Counted from the stretch's first letter, positions 25,182 to 38,426 are shown. The stretch: DNA of 64,000 bases from Mesorhizobium sp. WSM4904 (GCF_029674545.1 NZ_CP121354.1:3233001-3297000); one strand, 5' to 3'. The notes: generated by a model from the sequence alone, not told the origin. Translations and numbers: made by a program.

Positions 25182-27980
25182 TTACTGCTGCTGGTCCATC
25201 GCTATTCGATCCGAAGGCAAGTCGTCATCCAGAATAACGAGTGGGGGCATGCACACGAAGGCCCGCATCGAAGTATATGCGCCGCACATCGCGCAATCGA
25301 TGCCGGTGTCGTCAAGGACGACGGCGGTTCCAGGAAATGGGATCAGTCTGCTGCGCAGCGGGAGACATTTTTCGAGAAGTATGCGCGCGCCTTTTGGCGT
25401 GATCGTGTAGGCCTGCAGCCCAAATGAATGCTCGACCTTGATGAGCGATCTGGGGAATTTCTCGAACTGGAACGAGGTCGTTCTTTTGCTGTATCTCCGA
25501 TCATAGAATTCCAGCTTGGCTTTCGAAAAGCCCAGATCGAGCCATATGAAGGAAGGATCAAATATATAGCCCCATTGTATGATATCCCAATCCGCCGGCG
25601 CTTGGGCCATTAAAGTGGCCGCTTCCTCTACAAATTGGAATGAAGATCGAACGTCGTCTTCGAAGATAGTTATTATCTTATTCTGCGAAACTGACTGCTT
25701 CCATAGATTGATGTGAGACAGGGCGCATCCCAACGTGCCTGGAGGGTATGCGCAATCGGCAGTTATGAGGCCTTCCTTGATGAGCTCATCCCTGTCCAGC
25801 GAAGCCCCGTCAACCGCCGATACGCGAACCGTTTCGCGCCTCAGATGCCAGTTGTTGCTCTGATATTTGTTCCAGCGCTCGACGCTGCGGTCGAGGTTTA
25901 TCAGGTGAATTTGCGACGAAGCCGTCGACTCGTCAGGTTTGGGCGATGCCGGCGCGGATGCAGGGATCGTGGCGCCGGCAAGCACAGGAGTGTCGCCCGC
26001 GTTTTGCAAAAGTTCTCGTGCGCGCTCGATCCCGTCACTCACGTGGTACTCGTGGTCGCCGAAAGTGATGTAGCCGTAGACCTGCCGATTATCCATGTAC
26101 TGGATGATGCCGGCCTTCCTGGCGCTGTCGGCAAAGATGACGTATTCGTATCGTGACGTGCCGTCGTCATAGGTCAGCTCGTTGAGCACGTCGGCGCGCA
26201 CGAGGTAGGTGCAGTGCACCAGCGGCATCTCGATGACGCCGCGTACATGGCGATTGAGCACCCAGGCATACTGATCGCACTGCCTATAGTAGCCGTTCGC
26301 GTCGATCTCGGCGTGGTAGTTCGAATAGTATTGGCCAGGCGAGATGGAGCGGAGCAGGGGAGCGACGATCGGCAGATCGAGCGCGACAAGCTCTCGCAGC
26401 GTGGCTGCGCGCACGAAATTGTCGACATCGACGACGAAATAGAAGTCGCAGCCATGCTCGAGCGTCTTCTGCAAACTTATGTTGCGGATTCGCCCGAGCA
26501 CTTTGAAGCGCGTCTCATTCCATTCGTGCTCGCGAAACTGCTCGACCCGATCGGCGACGTCCGAAGCGTCGATCTCGACTGCCGAATAGAGATGACCGAC
26601 GCGCTCCACCCATTCGCGCAATATGTGCTCGGTCCTGTCGGTGTTGTTGTTCGTCCGGATGTAGAGGACGATCGATTCCTTCGGGTAGTCGAGCGCATCG
26701 ATGCATTCGAGGTAAAGGGGGAGTGACGGCTCCTTTTGCTTTGCCAGTATCGATATCAGAACGCGCGGCATGCCCTTCAATCGCGAGCGCAGCGAACGCT
26801 GCCGGACCAGCTTGTGCTGTTCGATCAAGGTTTCGCTGCCGAACCGTCCCAACTGCGGTGGTTCGCGCACCGGCAGCTTCTCGGCGGCAAATCGCGCATT
26901 GGCCGCCACGCGCTTCAGCATGTCCGACGGCGATTTGTCGGAGGTCAGCAATTTCAAGCAGGCATCGAGTGACTCGCGGTATGCGCCGGCCCAGTACGCG
27001 TTGACGGAAAACTCGTCGAGCAGCCCGTAGTCGTAGACCCAGGGCTGAACGAACAAGCCGGCTGGCGCCTTGAGGTCCAAACCGCGCCGCGCGTACTCCT
27101 GCCCTTCGGCGTTCCTGCCCTGGTCGCGGCAATAACGGCTCGCCGCATGCAGCGCCTCCCCGCGGGCCGGCACTGTCTGGGTCGCACGCTCGTAGGCGCC
27201 GACGACCTCTTCGAATGGCCGCTCGAGAGCCGCCATCATGTTGCCCGCTTCGAGGAGGCTCACATAGACCTCCTCGTTCCAGAAACCCAGATCGGCGCGC
27301 TTCAGGTAGTGTTCCAGCGCCTTCTCGCGCTCGCCGCAATCCCTGTAGCTCTGCGCGAGATAGAACGTGTAGCGCGATATCAGGAACGGGTCGGTCTCGG
27401 TTGCGAGCGCGTTCTCCAAGACAGCCGCATCGTCCTGATATTTCCTTGGGTTCTGACTGCGGGCTCCCCCACGTCCGGTCGCAATGCGGAAGCCTTCGGC
27501 GTTCAGCCGTGTGATCGGCCCGGGAGGCGCCTCGAGATATTCGTGCAGCACACCTTTGAAGGAGAAGGGCAGTCGGTTGCGGCAAATCTGCGGGCGGTAG
27601 AAAGAGATGTCGCCATGCGACACCTCGATGTCATACAGATCGTGTTCCATCCGCGACTTGAATGCGGTCGGCTCGAAGTCGCGATCGACGATCAGCACGT
27701 CATCGGCATCGATGATCATCGCATAGTCGACCCATTCCACCTCGCGCAACTGCTCGAGGGCGAAGCTGCGGTTATATGCAAAATCCCGCCATGGCTCGTC
27801 GATGACGGCACCTTGGACATTGTGGATGGCCAGGAAATCGCGGATTACGTCTTGCGTGCCGTCGGTGGAGCCCGTGTCGACGACGAGCACATAGTCGACC
27901 AGTGGAAGTGCGCTGGCGAGGCAGTTCAAGATGACCTTGGCCTCGTTCTTGACGATCATGCACAGGCCGATGGTGCTCAT
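25182..27980 (-). CDS. Multidomain glycosyltransferase: GT2 plus procollagen galactosyltransferase (COLGALT)-like
   Basis: A 932-residue protein. Residues 1-250 are a GT2 transferase (CMIVKNEAKVILNCLASALP, VDTGSTDGT, DADD at 91-94), followed by a helical, TPR-like linker. From about 400, the sequence follows animal procollagen galactosyltransferase: a first transferase fold (NNNTDRTEHILREWVE, VVDVDNFV near 518, IVAPLLRS, YYSNYHAEIDANGYYR, PLVHCTYLVRA, YGYITFGDHE), then a GT25 domain (LINLDRSVERWNKY near 690, LGCALSHINLWKQSV, FEDDV near 772). The start is ATG 27980 with GAGGGA 5 bases upstream. It lies about 1.4 kb from, and divergent to, a collagen-like gene, so it may galactosylate that protein. 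Substrate and linkage are inference. Confidence 0.85.
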   Translation of the reverse strand: MSTIGLCMIVKNEAKVILNCLASALPLVDYVLVVDTGSTDGTQDVIRDFLAIHNVQGAVIDEPWRDFAYNRSFALEQLREVEWVDYAMIIDADDVLIVDRDFEPTAFKSRMEHDLYDIEVSHGDISFYRPQICRNRLPFSFKGVLHEYLEAPPGPITRLNAEGFRIATGRGGARSQNPRKYQDDAAVLENALATETDPFLISRYTFYLAQSYRDCGEREKALEHYLKRADLGFWNEEVYVSLLEAGNMMAALERPFEEVVGAYERATQTVPARGEALHAASRYCRDQGRNAEGQEYARRGLDLKAPAGLFVQPWVYDYGLLDEFSVNAYWAGAYRESLDACLKLLTSDKSPSDMLKRVAANARFAAEKLPVREPPQLGRFGSETLIEQHKLVRQRSLRSRLKGMPRVLISILAKQKEPSLPLYLECIDALDYPKESIVLYIRTNNNTDRTEHILREWVERVGHLYSAVEIDASDVADRVEQFREHEWNETRFKVLGRIRNISLQKTLEHGCDFYFVVDVDNFVRAATLRELVALDLPIVAPLLRSISPGQYYSNYHAEIDANGYYRQCDQYAWVLNRHVRGVIEMPLVHCTYLVRADVLNELTYDDGTSRYEYVIFADSARKAGIIQYMDNRQVYGYITFGDHEYHVSDGIERARELLQNAGDTPVLAGATIPASAPASPKPDESTASSQIHLINLDRSVERWNKYQSNNWHLRRETVRVSAVDGASLDRDELIKEGLITADCAYPPGTLGCALSHINLWKQSVSQNKIITIFEDDVRSSFQFVEEAATLMAQAPADWDIIQWGYIFDPSFIWLDLGFSKAKLEFYDRRYSKRTTSFQFEKFPRSLIKVEHSFGLQAYTITPKGARILLEKCLPLRSRLIPFPGTAVVLDDTGIDCAMCGAYTSMRAFVCMPPLVILDDDLPSDRIAMDQQQ

Positions 27981-29006
27981 GCCAATCCCTCGGTGGAACG
28001 GCGCTCGTCGCGAGTCTTTCCGTTCCCAGCGATCATGTTGAACGAGAGTCGCTTGCCGTTCGTCATTTGCCGACTGTAGGGCTCCCTGATGGCTGCAGAC
28101 CAAGGCCATATTCGCATTGCGGCGCCATCTAGAACACTGATCCCTTTAGATGAGGATCGGTCCGATTTTACACTCCATGGTGCTCGTCGCCCAGATCGTG
28201 CGACAGCCAAACGCTTTACGGCCAGTTGCATTTTCCGTCCCCACACCCGATGCATCCGCTCCATCGTCAGCCGGCATCTTTCGCCGCGGCCAGGCTTGCT
28301 CGTCGGAACAATCTTCAGCTCCGCCGCGATTTTTTCGCGCGACGGCGGACCGACTCTAAGCCTCGGATTTTCAACGCCGTTCGGACCCGGCCAGCGGCCC
28401 GGTCACAACTTTATAGTTCATAAGTTGTAAACCAACCCATTTACAAGTTTATAAATTTCGAATTTACTAATATCTAATGCAACGGGAGGGTAGCCGCAGG
28501 CCGGGCGGGAACGCCGTGGGTTTGCGGATGTCTGCAAAGCTAGTGGAGCATCCGGGAACAAAGCCACCTCCTGCGAGGGGGCTTTGACAGCACGCGCGCG
28601 TGCCGTCGTTTCAACATCAGCCTGTCAGCCAGGCCCGACGATTCCCAATCGATGTTCCCTCGCAAGTAGTCCGGGTTCCCTCGCAGGTCGTCGCCGAGCG
28701 ATCGCGACACGCGTGATGGAGTTGACAGTGGTTCGAGTGTTGCCGCCCACCTGCGGGTGCCGCGCCGATGCGGCCTTGGTCCCGCGCCTGACTCCTCCGA
28801 ATCTTTCCGCCCGCAACGGTCGCCCAGCGATCGGCGGGCGCTCGGCGATGATTTCGCTCAGTGAACGACGGGGCCTTTCCCGAATTCGACAATCCTTGGC
28901 GTCCGTTACCGTGGCCCGCCCGGCCCGGTTACGAGCGCCGGGCACCGACTGAACACAAGGAACGAGACAGGACAAACAGCGGCGCAGGCCGACCGAGGAG
29001 GATGTG
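27981..29006. other. 1-kb region between GT and collagen operon, without recognised gene
   Basis: A long non-coding stretch in an otherwise compact genome, dividing the glycosyltransferase from the collagen-like operon. It contains an unusually AT-rich segment (about 28400-28490) with a palindrome and, on the right, a GC-rich part whose reading frames have Arg/Pro-rich products unlike real proteins. It should hold the divergent promoters of both units. Confidence 0.5.
28405..28428. promoter_or_regulatory. Palindromic operator candidate in AT-rich segment
   Basis: A perfect inverted repeat ACAACTT-N10-AAGTTGT, followed about 13 bases on by the related TTACAAGTTTATAAA. Its spacing fits binding by a dimeric regulator. 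It lies in the only AT-rich segment between the divergent glycosyltransferase and collagen operon. The regulator is unknown. Confidence 0.45.
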
Positions 29007-29321
29007 ATGAGCTACACAGCAAGCTTTGCGGTCATGGAAGTCACGGTTCGCGGCGTCTTGCCCATCGGCGACACGACCGAGAACGCAACCTATTTCATCC
29101 TGGATACGGCAAAAAGCGCGATCGTGGGCCAGGTCATGCTCCCCAAGGCCGTCAAGCGAAGCCTCGCTGTCGCGCTCACGGTCAAAGTCCCAAGCAGCGC
29201 CGGTTCATTGGCGATCGGCACGTTTGACGATGGCGGGAACTTCCAGGTTGCCAGCTTCCTGCGGGTAGAGATCCCCACTGTTCAAAGACCCGACGGAGCC
29301 GTCGGGGCATCCGGAAGGTGA
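29007..29321 (+). CDS. Small hypothetical protein upstream of collagen-like gene
   Basis: A 104-residue, beta-rich protein beginning MSYTASFAVMEVTVRGVLPI; no signal peptide or cysteine. Start at ATG 29007, 5 bases after GAGGAGG. It precedes the collagen-like gene by 88 bases on the same strand and may be its operon partner, but no domain is recognised. Confidence 0.7.
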   Translation: MSYTASFAVMEVTVRGVLPIGDTTENATYFILDTAKSAIVGQVMLPKAVKRSLAVALTVKVPSSAGSLAIGTFDDGGNFQVASFLRVEIPTVQRPDGAVGASGR

Positions 29322-29391
29322 TCCCGTCCGATCCATTGCCTGTCGCTCGCCCGCCAAAACAGCGGGCGGTTTCCCCCTGAATTGAATTTGA

Positions 29392-32721
<3,330 letters not shown>

Positions 32722-32742
32722 GTGTTGGTCGAAAACAGCGCG

Positions 32743-32772
32743 CGCGGGCCTTGCGGAAACGCAGGGCCCGCG
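32743..32772 (+). terminator. Strong GC hairpin between substrate gene and exporter genes
   Basis: An 8-bp stem CGCGGGCC / GGCCCGCG with an inner GCG/CGC pair lies 22 bases after the collagen gene stop. No U tract follows. Such a hairpin could stop part of the transcripts, giving more substrate than exporter, as at hlyA-hlyB. Confidence 0.55.
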
Positions 32773-32907
32773 TGCTCGTGATTCCGGCGCGGGCAATGGG
32801 CTCGTCCCGCGGTCAATTCCGGACTATGATGAGGCTTGCCAGAAACCCCGGCTGACGCGGCGCGCCGGGAGCATGCCCTCGCTTGTAGGTCGCAGGGGGA
32901 GTGCAGG

Positions 32908-35211
32908 GTGAGCGCATATTTGAGCCCGGTGGCCGAACCGATCCCGACCCGCTCCGACGCGGAAGCGGACGCGGTCGGCAAAGCTGGCAGCGAGAGCGGA
33001 GCGGGGCGGTTTCCCGGCGGTCCCGCCGAGTTCGAGCACGTCGCGCCGCGCCTCAAGGCGATGATCCGGGTTGCGCGTTATCACGGTTTCGAACTCGACC
33101 CGAACGAATTCAGGGCGGCGAGCGCGGGCAAGTTTGCAAACGCCGCCGACCTTTCCCAATGGGCGCAGAACGGCGGCATGTGGTCGCGCGCGGTTCGCAT
33201 CCGCTGGTCACACCTCCTGCGCTTCGAGCAGACAGGGCCTGTCGTCCTTTTGTTCAGTGACGGCGGAGCAGGCCTTCTTACCGGGGCCAGCGCCGAGCGC
33301 AATGTCGTTTACCTGAAGAGCGTCGATGCGCCGGACGATGCGGAAGGCGTAGCCATCGACGAACTGCGACTGCTGCAGGTGTGGTCGGGCGAGGCCGTTC
33401 TGCTGCGGCCGGCGCGGTCGTACATCGCAGCGGACGCGCCCTTCACGTTCGGCTGGCTGGTCGATCTCGTGCGGCTCGAAAGCCGGCCCTTGCGCGACAT
33501 CGGCATCGCCTCCTTCACGCTCTCCGTCCTGACCATCCTGCCCCCGCTTATCGTCATGACGGTGGTCAACAAGGTGCTGCAGTTCTCCAGCATCTCGACC
33601 CTGGCGTTGCTGAGTGCGATCATAGCCGTCGTCTTCGTCTACGAGACGCTGCTCGGTCACGCGCGGCGACTGATCGTCAACGTCGTCGGCGCGCGGCTGG
33701 ACACCAAGCTGAACCTGCACGTCTTCAGCCGGCTCCTGCGCCTGCCGCTGGACTATTTCGAGCGTCATCCGGCCGGCGAAACCCTATACCATCTCGCCCA
33801 GGTCTATCGCATCCGCGAGTTCCTGACGGGAAAGCTTCTCACCACGTTCCTGGATCTGATCACGCTCGCCGTGCTGATCCCGGTCATTTTCTACATCAAC
33901 GCCACGCTCGCCTGGATGGTGCTCGCCTGCGCGGTCGTGATCGTCTCGATCATCTTCGCCTTCCTTGTGCCGCTGCGCCGAAGATACCAGCAAGTGGTCG
34001 ATGCCGAGACCTGGAAATCGGCGGCGCTCGGCGAAACCGTCGTCGGCATCAAGACGGTGAAGGCGCTCGGCCTCGAACCGCAGCGCAAGGCGCTGTGGGA
34101 CGAACGGGTGGCGGATGCCGGCAAGGCGCGTCTCGCCTTCGGTCAGCTCGCCAACTGGCCGCAAACCCTCGTCACGCCTATCGAACGCGTCATGGTCCTC
34201 GGCACCATGCTGATCGGCGCCTATCTCGCCATGAACGACCGCTCGGGCTACATGGTCGGCAGCCTGTTCGCCTTCATGATGATCGCACAGCGCGTCGCGC
34301 AGCCGCTGGTCGGCCTGGCCCGGCTGGTCGAAGATTACGAGGAGGTCGGGGCCGCGATCGGCGAGGCGGCATCGGTCCTCAACCGTCCGTTGGAAAGCAG
34401 CTCCAATTCGGCGGGCTTGCGGCCGAAGCTCGTCGGGGAAATCAGCTTCAGCGACCTGACCTTCAGCTATATCGGCACCAAGACGCCGGCGCTCGACCGG
34501 GTCAGCTTCGAGATTCCGGCAGGCACGATGTTCGGCATTGTCGGGCGCAGCGGATCCGGAAAGTCGACGATCGCGCGCCTGCTGCAGGGGATCAATCGCG
34601 ACTACAGCGGCTTCCTCAAGCTTGACGGCGTCGACCTCAAGGAAATCAACCTGCGTCACCTTCGCCAGGGACTGGGCGTGGTGCTCCAGGACAATTTCCT
34701 TTTCCGCGGTTCGATCAGGGACAACATTATCGCCGGTCGTCCCGGACTGACGCTTTCCGACGCCATGCGCGCCGCGCAGCTGGCTGGTGCCGCCGAGTTC
34801 ATAGAACGCATGCCGAACGGATACGACACCTATATCGAGGAAGGCTCGCCCAACCTGTCGGGCGGCCAGAGGCAGCGGCTGGCGATCGCCCGCGCGCTCA
34901 TCCACGATCCGACCGTCCTGATCCTGGACGAAGCGACGAGCGCGCTCGACCCCGAGAGCGAGGCGGTGGTCAGCGCCAATCTCATGCGCATCGCCAGCGG
35001 GCGCACGGTGATCATCGTTTCACACCGGCTTGCCTCGCTCACCGAATGCGACCAGATCCTGGTCATGGACCAGGGCAAGGTGCTCGACGTCGCGCCGCAT
35101 TCCGTCCTTCTGGAGCGGTGCGGCGTCTACCGCCAGCTTTGGTTCCAGCAGAACCGGCATCTTGATGGCCGACATGGTCGTCTGGCGGCTGTACCGCCTC
35201 GTCCCGTCTGA
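32908..35211 (+). CDS. Type I secretion ABC transporter with C39-like domain
   Basis: A 767-residue inner-membrane exporter. The N-terminal about 150 residues form a C39-peptidase-like domain with no cysteine, so it cannot cleave and probably only holds substrate. A six-helix membrane domain follows (from about residue 190), then the nucleotide-binding domain with Walker A GRSGSGKST near 546 and NLSGGQRQRLAIARAL near 650. I choose GTG 32908 with GGGGGA upstream; an in-frame TTG at 32836 is the longer alternative. It is followed 13 bases on by its HlyD-type partner, and the outer-membrane TolC partner is not in the window. Confidence 0.88.
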   Translation: MSAYLSPVAEPIPTRSDAEADAVGKAGSESGAGRFPGGPAEFEHVAPRLKAMIRVARYHGFELDPNEFRAASAGKFANAADLSQWAQNGGMWSRAVRIRWSHLLRFEQTGPVVLLFSDGGAGLLTGASAERNVVYLKSVDAPDDAEGVAIDELRLLQVWSGEAVLLRPARSYIAADAPFTFGWLVDLVRLESRPLRDIGIASFTLSVLTILPPLIVMTVVNKVLQFSSISTLALLSAIIAVVFVYETLLGHARRLIVNVVGARLDTKLNLHVFSRLLRLPLDYFERHPAGETLYHLAQVYRIREFLTGKLLTTFLDLITLAVLIPVIFYINATLAWMVLACAVVIVSIIFAFLVPLRRRYQQVVDAETWKSAALGETVVGIKTVKALGLEPQRKALWDERVADAGKARLAFGQLANWPQTLVTPIERVMVLGTMLIGAYLAMNDRSGYMVGSLFAFMMIAQRVAQPLVGLARLVEDYEEVGAAIGEAASVLNRPLESSSNSAGLRPKLVGEISFSDLTFSYIGTKTPALDRVSFEIPAGTMFGIVGRSGSGKSTIARLLQGINRDYSGFLKLDGVDLKEINLRHLRQGLGVVLQDNFLFRGSIRDNIIAGRPGLTLSDAMRAAQLAGAAEFIERMPNGYDTYIEEGSPNLSGGQRQRLAIARALIHDPTVLILDEATSALDPESEAVVSANLMRIASGRTVIIVSHRLASLTECDQILVMDQGKVLDVAPHSVLLERCGVYRQLWFQQNRHLDGRHGRLAAVPPRPV

Positions 35212-35223
35212 GCTCGGCCGGCC

Positions 35224-36630
35224 ATGAGCAGCACCACCTATTCCACCCTTCCGGTCCGACGGCGTCGGACAGAGGTCAGCGATCCCACCGCGCCCGCGAT
35301 TCTCGAATTCCAGTGGCCGTCGACGGCGGTCGCCAACGCGCCCATTCCGCAGGTGGCGCGCGGCATCGTCTGGATCATCACGAGCATGGTCGTCACGTTG
35401 ATCACGCTTGCGGCCCTGATACCGGTCGACCAGGTCGTCACGACGAGGGGCCTGGTGGTCTCGCAGACGCCCAACATCATCGTTCAGCCGCTGGAGACGG
35501 CGATCGTGCGCTCGATCGAGGTGCGCGAAGGACAACGTGTGAAGGCCGGGCAGGTGCTCGCCCGTCTCGACGCCACCTTTGCCTCGGCCGACCTCACTGC
35601 GTTGGCTACCCAGGTCACGACGCTCGAAGCCGAGGTGGCGCGCTTGAAGGCGGAAGCCGACGGGAAGCCTTTCAACTATGACGGACTGGACCCGAGCTGG
35701 ACATTGCAGGCATCGATCTTCGATCGCCGCAAGGCTGTCTACGATGCCAAGCTGGAAAGCTTCGACCGGCAGAAAGACGAGCTCAGTTCCGTCATCTCAC
35801 GCTCGCAGTCCGATGCCGACGGCTACCGGCAGCGGCTGGCAGTGGCGGCGTCGATCGAAAAGATGCGCCAGCAACTCGAAGAGAGACAGGTCGGAAGCCG
35901 CCTCAACACGCTTATCGCCGAGGACAATTCGGCCGAAATGTCGCGCTCGCTCAGCAATGCCGAGCAGACGACCGAGGCGGCCAAGCGCCAGCAGGCGGCA
36001 ATTGCGGCAGAGCGTGACGGCTACATTCAGAGCTGGCGCGCCGACGTCTCGCAGAGCCTGTCGGAAGCCAATTCGCGGATGTCCGACGCCCGCGAGCTGC
36101 TCAACAAGGCGAAGCTTCGCAAGCAGCTGGTGGAGCTGAGGAGCGAAGCCGACGCCACGGTCCAGTCGGTGGCCAAGGTCTCCGTCGGCTCGGTCCTGCA
36201 GTCCGGCGAGCGATTGATCACGCTGGTGCCGGCGGACGCAGTGCTCGAGATCGAGACGAACATTGTCGGCCGCAGCAGCGGCTTCGTCCATGTCGGCGAT
36301 CCCGTGGCGATCAAGTTCGATACCTTCCCCTATTCGCAATATGGCCTGGCGCACGGAACGGTCCGCACGGTCAGCCCGGATTCCTTCTCGGCCAGGGAGC
36401 AGGCGCGCGACCCGAATAGCTCGCTGGCGATGCTGCCCGCCGATGCCGACCTGTTCTATCGCACGCAGATTTCCATCGACGACGTCGCGCTCCACGGCGT
36501 GCCCGCCGACTTCGCGGTAAGCCCCGGCATGCCGGTCACCGCGGACGTGAAGGTAGGTCGCCGCACCGTCCTCAAATATATTCTCGGCGCGATGCTGCCG
36601 ATCGGTCAGGAAGCGATGCGGGAGCCGTGA
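35224..36630 (+). CDS. HlyD-family type I secretion adaptor
   Basis: A 468-residue periplasmic adaptor with one N-terminal membrane segment (about residues 45-65, IVWIITSMVVTLITLAALIP), a lipoyl/barrel region (ETAIVRSIEVREGQRVKAGQ), a long coiled coil and a C-terminal beta-barrel (IETNIVGRSSGFVHVGDPVA). It links the ABC exporter to an outer-membrane channel. It starts 13 bases after the exporter stop. Confidence 0.93.
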   Translation: MSSTTYSTLPVRRRRTEVSDPTAPAILEFQWPSTAVANAPIPQVARGIVWIITSMVVTLITLAALIPVDQVVTTRGLVVSQTPNIIVQPLETAIVRSIEVREGQRVKAGQVLARLDATFASADLTALATQVTTLEAEVARLKAEADGKPFNYDGLDPSWTLQASIFDRRKAVYDAKLESFDRQKDELSSVISRSQSDADGYRQRLAVAASIEKMRQQLEERQVGSRLNTLIAEDNSAEMSRSLSNAEQTTEAAKRQQAAIAAERDGYIQSWRADVSQSLSEANSRMSDARELLNKAKLRKQLVELRSEADATVQSVAKVSVGSVLQSGERLITLVPADAVLEIETNIVGRSSGFVHVGDPVAIKFDTFPYSQYGLAHGTVRTVSPDSFSAREQARDPNSSLAMLPADADLFYRTQISIDDVALHGVPADFAVSPGMPVTADVKVGRRTVLKYILGAMLPIGQEAMREP

Positions 36631-36631
36631 C

Positions 36632-38365
36632 ATGGCGATCCTGGATCGGCTGACCGGACGCATCCACCCGGCGCTGGCGCTGCGCAGAGCGATGCAGCTT
36701 GCCGAAAATGGAAAGCCCGCCGAGGCCTTTCCGCTCATGGCGATCGCCGCACGTGCGGGCGTTCCAGAGGCCGAGTACCATGTCGCCCGTTGCTACCTCG
36801 AAGGCCTGGGCGTGCCGCCGAGCCAATCGGAGGGCGCGCGCTGGCTGCGGCGGGCCGCCGACCATGGAAGCGCCGACGCGCAGGCGCTTTTCGCCGCGCT
36901 TTGCGTGGCCGGACTGGCAGGGCACGAAGACGGCGAAGGCGGCGCCAATTCGGAAAGCCTGTTCAAATCGGAATCCTCGCAAGACCCTGATTTCGAGACT
37001 GCGTTGCGGTTCGCCCGAAAAGCGGCGGAGGCCGGCTCCGCAACCGGGCAGGCAATACTCGGCTACATCCTGACCAAAGGCCCGAAGGCCATGCGCGATC
37101 TCGATGCCGCGCATGGCTGGTACGAGAAATCCGCGGCTGCCGGCTGTCCGGAAGGATGCCTTGGCCTTGCCCTTTCGCTCGCCCGGCGCAAGCAGCCGGA
37201 GCAGAGGGTCAGGATCGCCGCGGAGCTGCGGCGCGCCGCGGATGCCGGCCTGCCGACGGCGATCTATTTTCTTGCGGTCCTCACCGAGCACGGAATGGGC
37301 GTGCCCGTCGACCTGGAGTCGGCTGAGGCACTCTACCGGCTTGCCGCGGAAAAGGGCTTTGCCTCGGCGCAGTTCCGGCTGGGACTCGCTCTGATCGAGG
37401 GCAGCCTGTCGCGTCAGGATTCGGTCGCCGGCGAGGCGTGGATGCGCCGCGCGGCACTGGCCGGAAATCTCGACGCGGCTCATCGCCTCGGCGAACACTA
37501 TGTGAAAGGCCCCCGGCCGGACTATGCCGAAGCCGCGACATGGTATCGGCGGGCCGCGGAGGGTGGCCATCAGCTGGCTGCCCGCGCTTTGGCGTCGCTC
37601 TATCTGTCGGGGAATGGCGTTGCCCAGGACGCCGAGGAAGGAACGCGCTGGCTGCGCGCCGCCGCCAATGACGGCAATCGCCAATCGCAAGTCGATCTCG
37701 CGAACCTTGTCCTCGAAGGCGCAGGCGAAGCGGACGACGGTATCAACGTCGCAGCATGGTTTGGGGCGACGGCTTCGTCGGGTGACCTGGTCGCGGCCTT
37801 CAATCTCGGGCTCTGTTTCGCCGAGGGAGTAGGAGTGCGCAAGGACCAGGAGCGGGCGGCGCATTGGACGAGGCGCGCCGCCGAAGGCGTGGCCGAGGCG
37901 CAGTATATGTATGGGCGCATGCTGCAGAAGGGCCGCGGCGTGACTGCCGACCAGAGCGAGGCTCGTATCTGGTTCGAGCGGGCCGCCAATGCCGGCATGG
38001 TGGACGCGCAGGTGGCTCTCGCCGAAATGCTTTACAACGGGCATGGCGGAGAACGCTCGTTTGCATCCTCGGCGCATCTCTTCAAACAGGCTGCCGCTGC
38101 GGGCCATGCCGGGGCGATGTTCGCGATCGGGGCGCTCTACGAGACCGGGCAGGGCCTGTCTCTCGATCGCAAGGCGGCGCAGAAATGGTTCGCAGCCGCC
38201 GCCGAACGAGGTCATGGACATGCGCAGCTCATGCTGGGCCGCTATCTGTCCAAGGGCATCGCCGGTGAACACGACTTGACCGCAGCCCGGATCTGGCTCG
38301 AACGGGCGGCTGCTCAAGGCGTCGATGAAGCCGCCGAGGAGCTCGCCGATGCCGAGCTAGGTTAG
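36632..38365 (+). CDS. Sel1-repeat (SEL1-like TPR) protein
   Basis: A 577-residue protein of at least ten Sel1 repeats of about 36 residues, each like A..WYRRAAEGGHQLAARALA. There is no signal peptide or membrane segment, so it is probably a cytosolic scaffold. It starts one base after the HlyD stop, in the same operon. Sel1 proteins often assemble complexes; here a link to exporter or substrate handling is plausible. Confidence 0.9.
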   Translation: MAILDRLTGRIHPALALRRAMQLAENGKPAEAFPLMAIAARAGVPEAEYHVARCYLEGLGVPPSQSEGARWLRRAADHGSADAQALFAALCVAGLAGHEDGEGGANSESLFKSESSQDPDFETALRFARKAAEAGSATGQAILGYILTKGPKAMRDLDAAHGWYEKSAAAGCPEGCLGLALSLARRKQPEQRVRIAAELRRAADAGLPTAIYFLAVLTEHGMGVPVDLESAEALYRLAAEKGFASAQFRLGLALIEGSLSRQDSVAGEAWMRRAALAGNLDAAHRLGEHYVKGPRPDYAEAATWYRRAAEGGHQLAARALASLYLSGNGVAQDAEEGTRWLRAAANDGNRQSQVDLANLVLEGAGEADDGINVAAWFGATASSGDLVAAFNLGLCFAEGVGVRKDQERAAHWTRRAAEGVAEAQYMYGRMLQKGRGVTADQSEARIWFERAANAGMVDAQVALAEMLYNGHGGERSFASSAHLFKQAAAAGHAGAMFAIGALYETGQGLSLDRKAAQKWFAAAAERGHGHAQLMLGRYLSKGIAGEHDLTAARIWLERAAAQGVDEAAEELADAELG

Positions 38366-38426
38366 AGGCGACTGATAAATCCGGAAGGGCGCGACAGGTC
38401 GGCGCCCGCTTCCGGCGCAAAGCGGC

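Noticed and set aside
28089..28952. Frames of 113 and 122 aa in the long intergenic region
   Set aside because: Arg/Pro/Ser-rich products, poor ribosome sites and no match in composition to neighbouring proteins.
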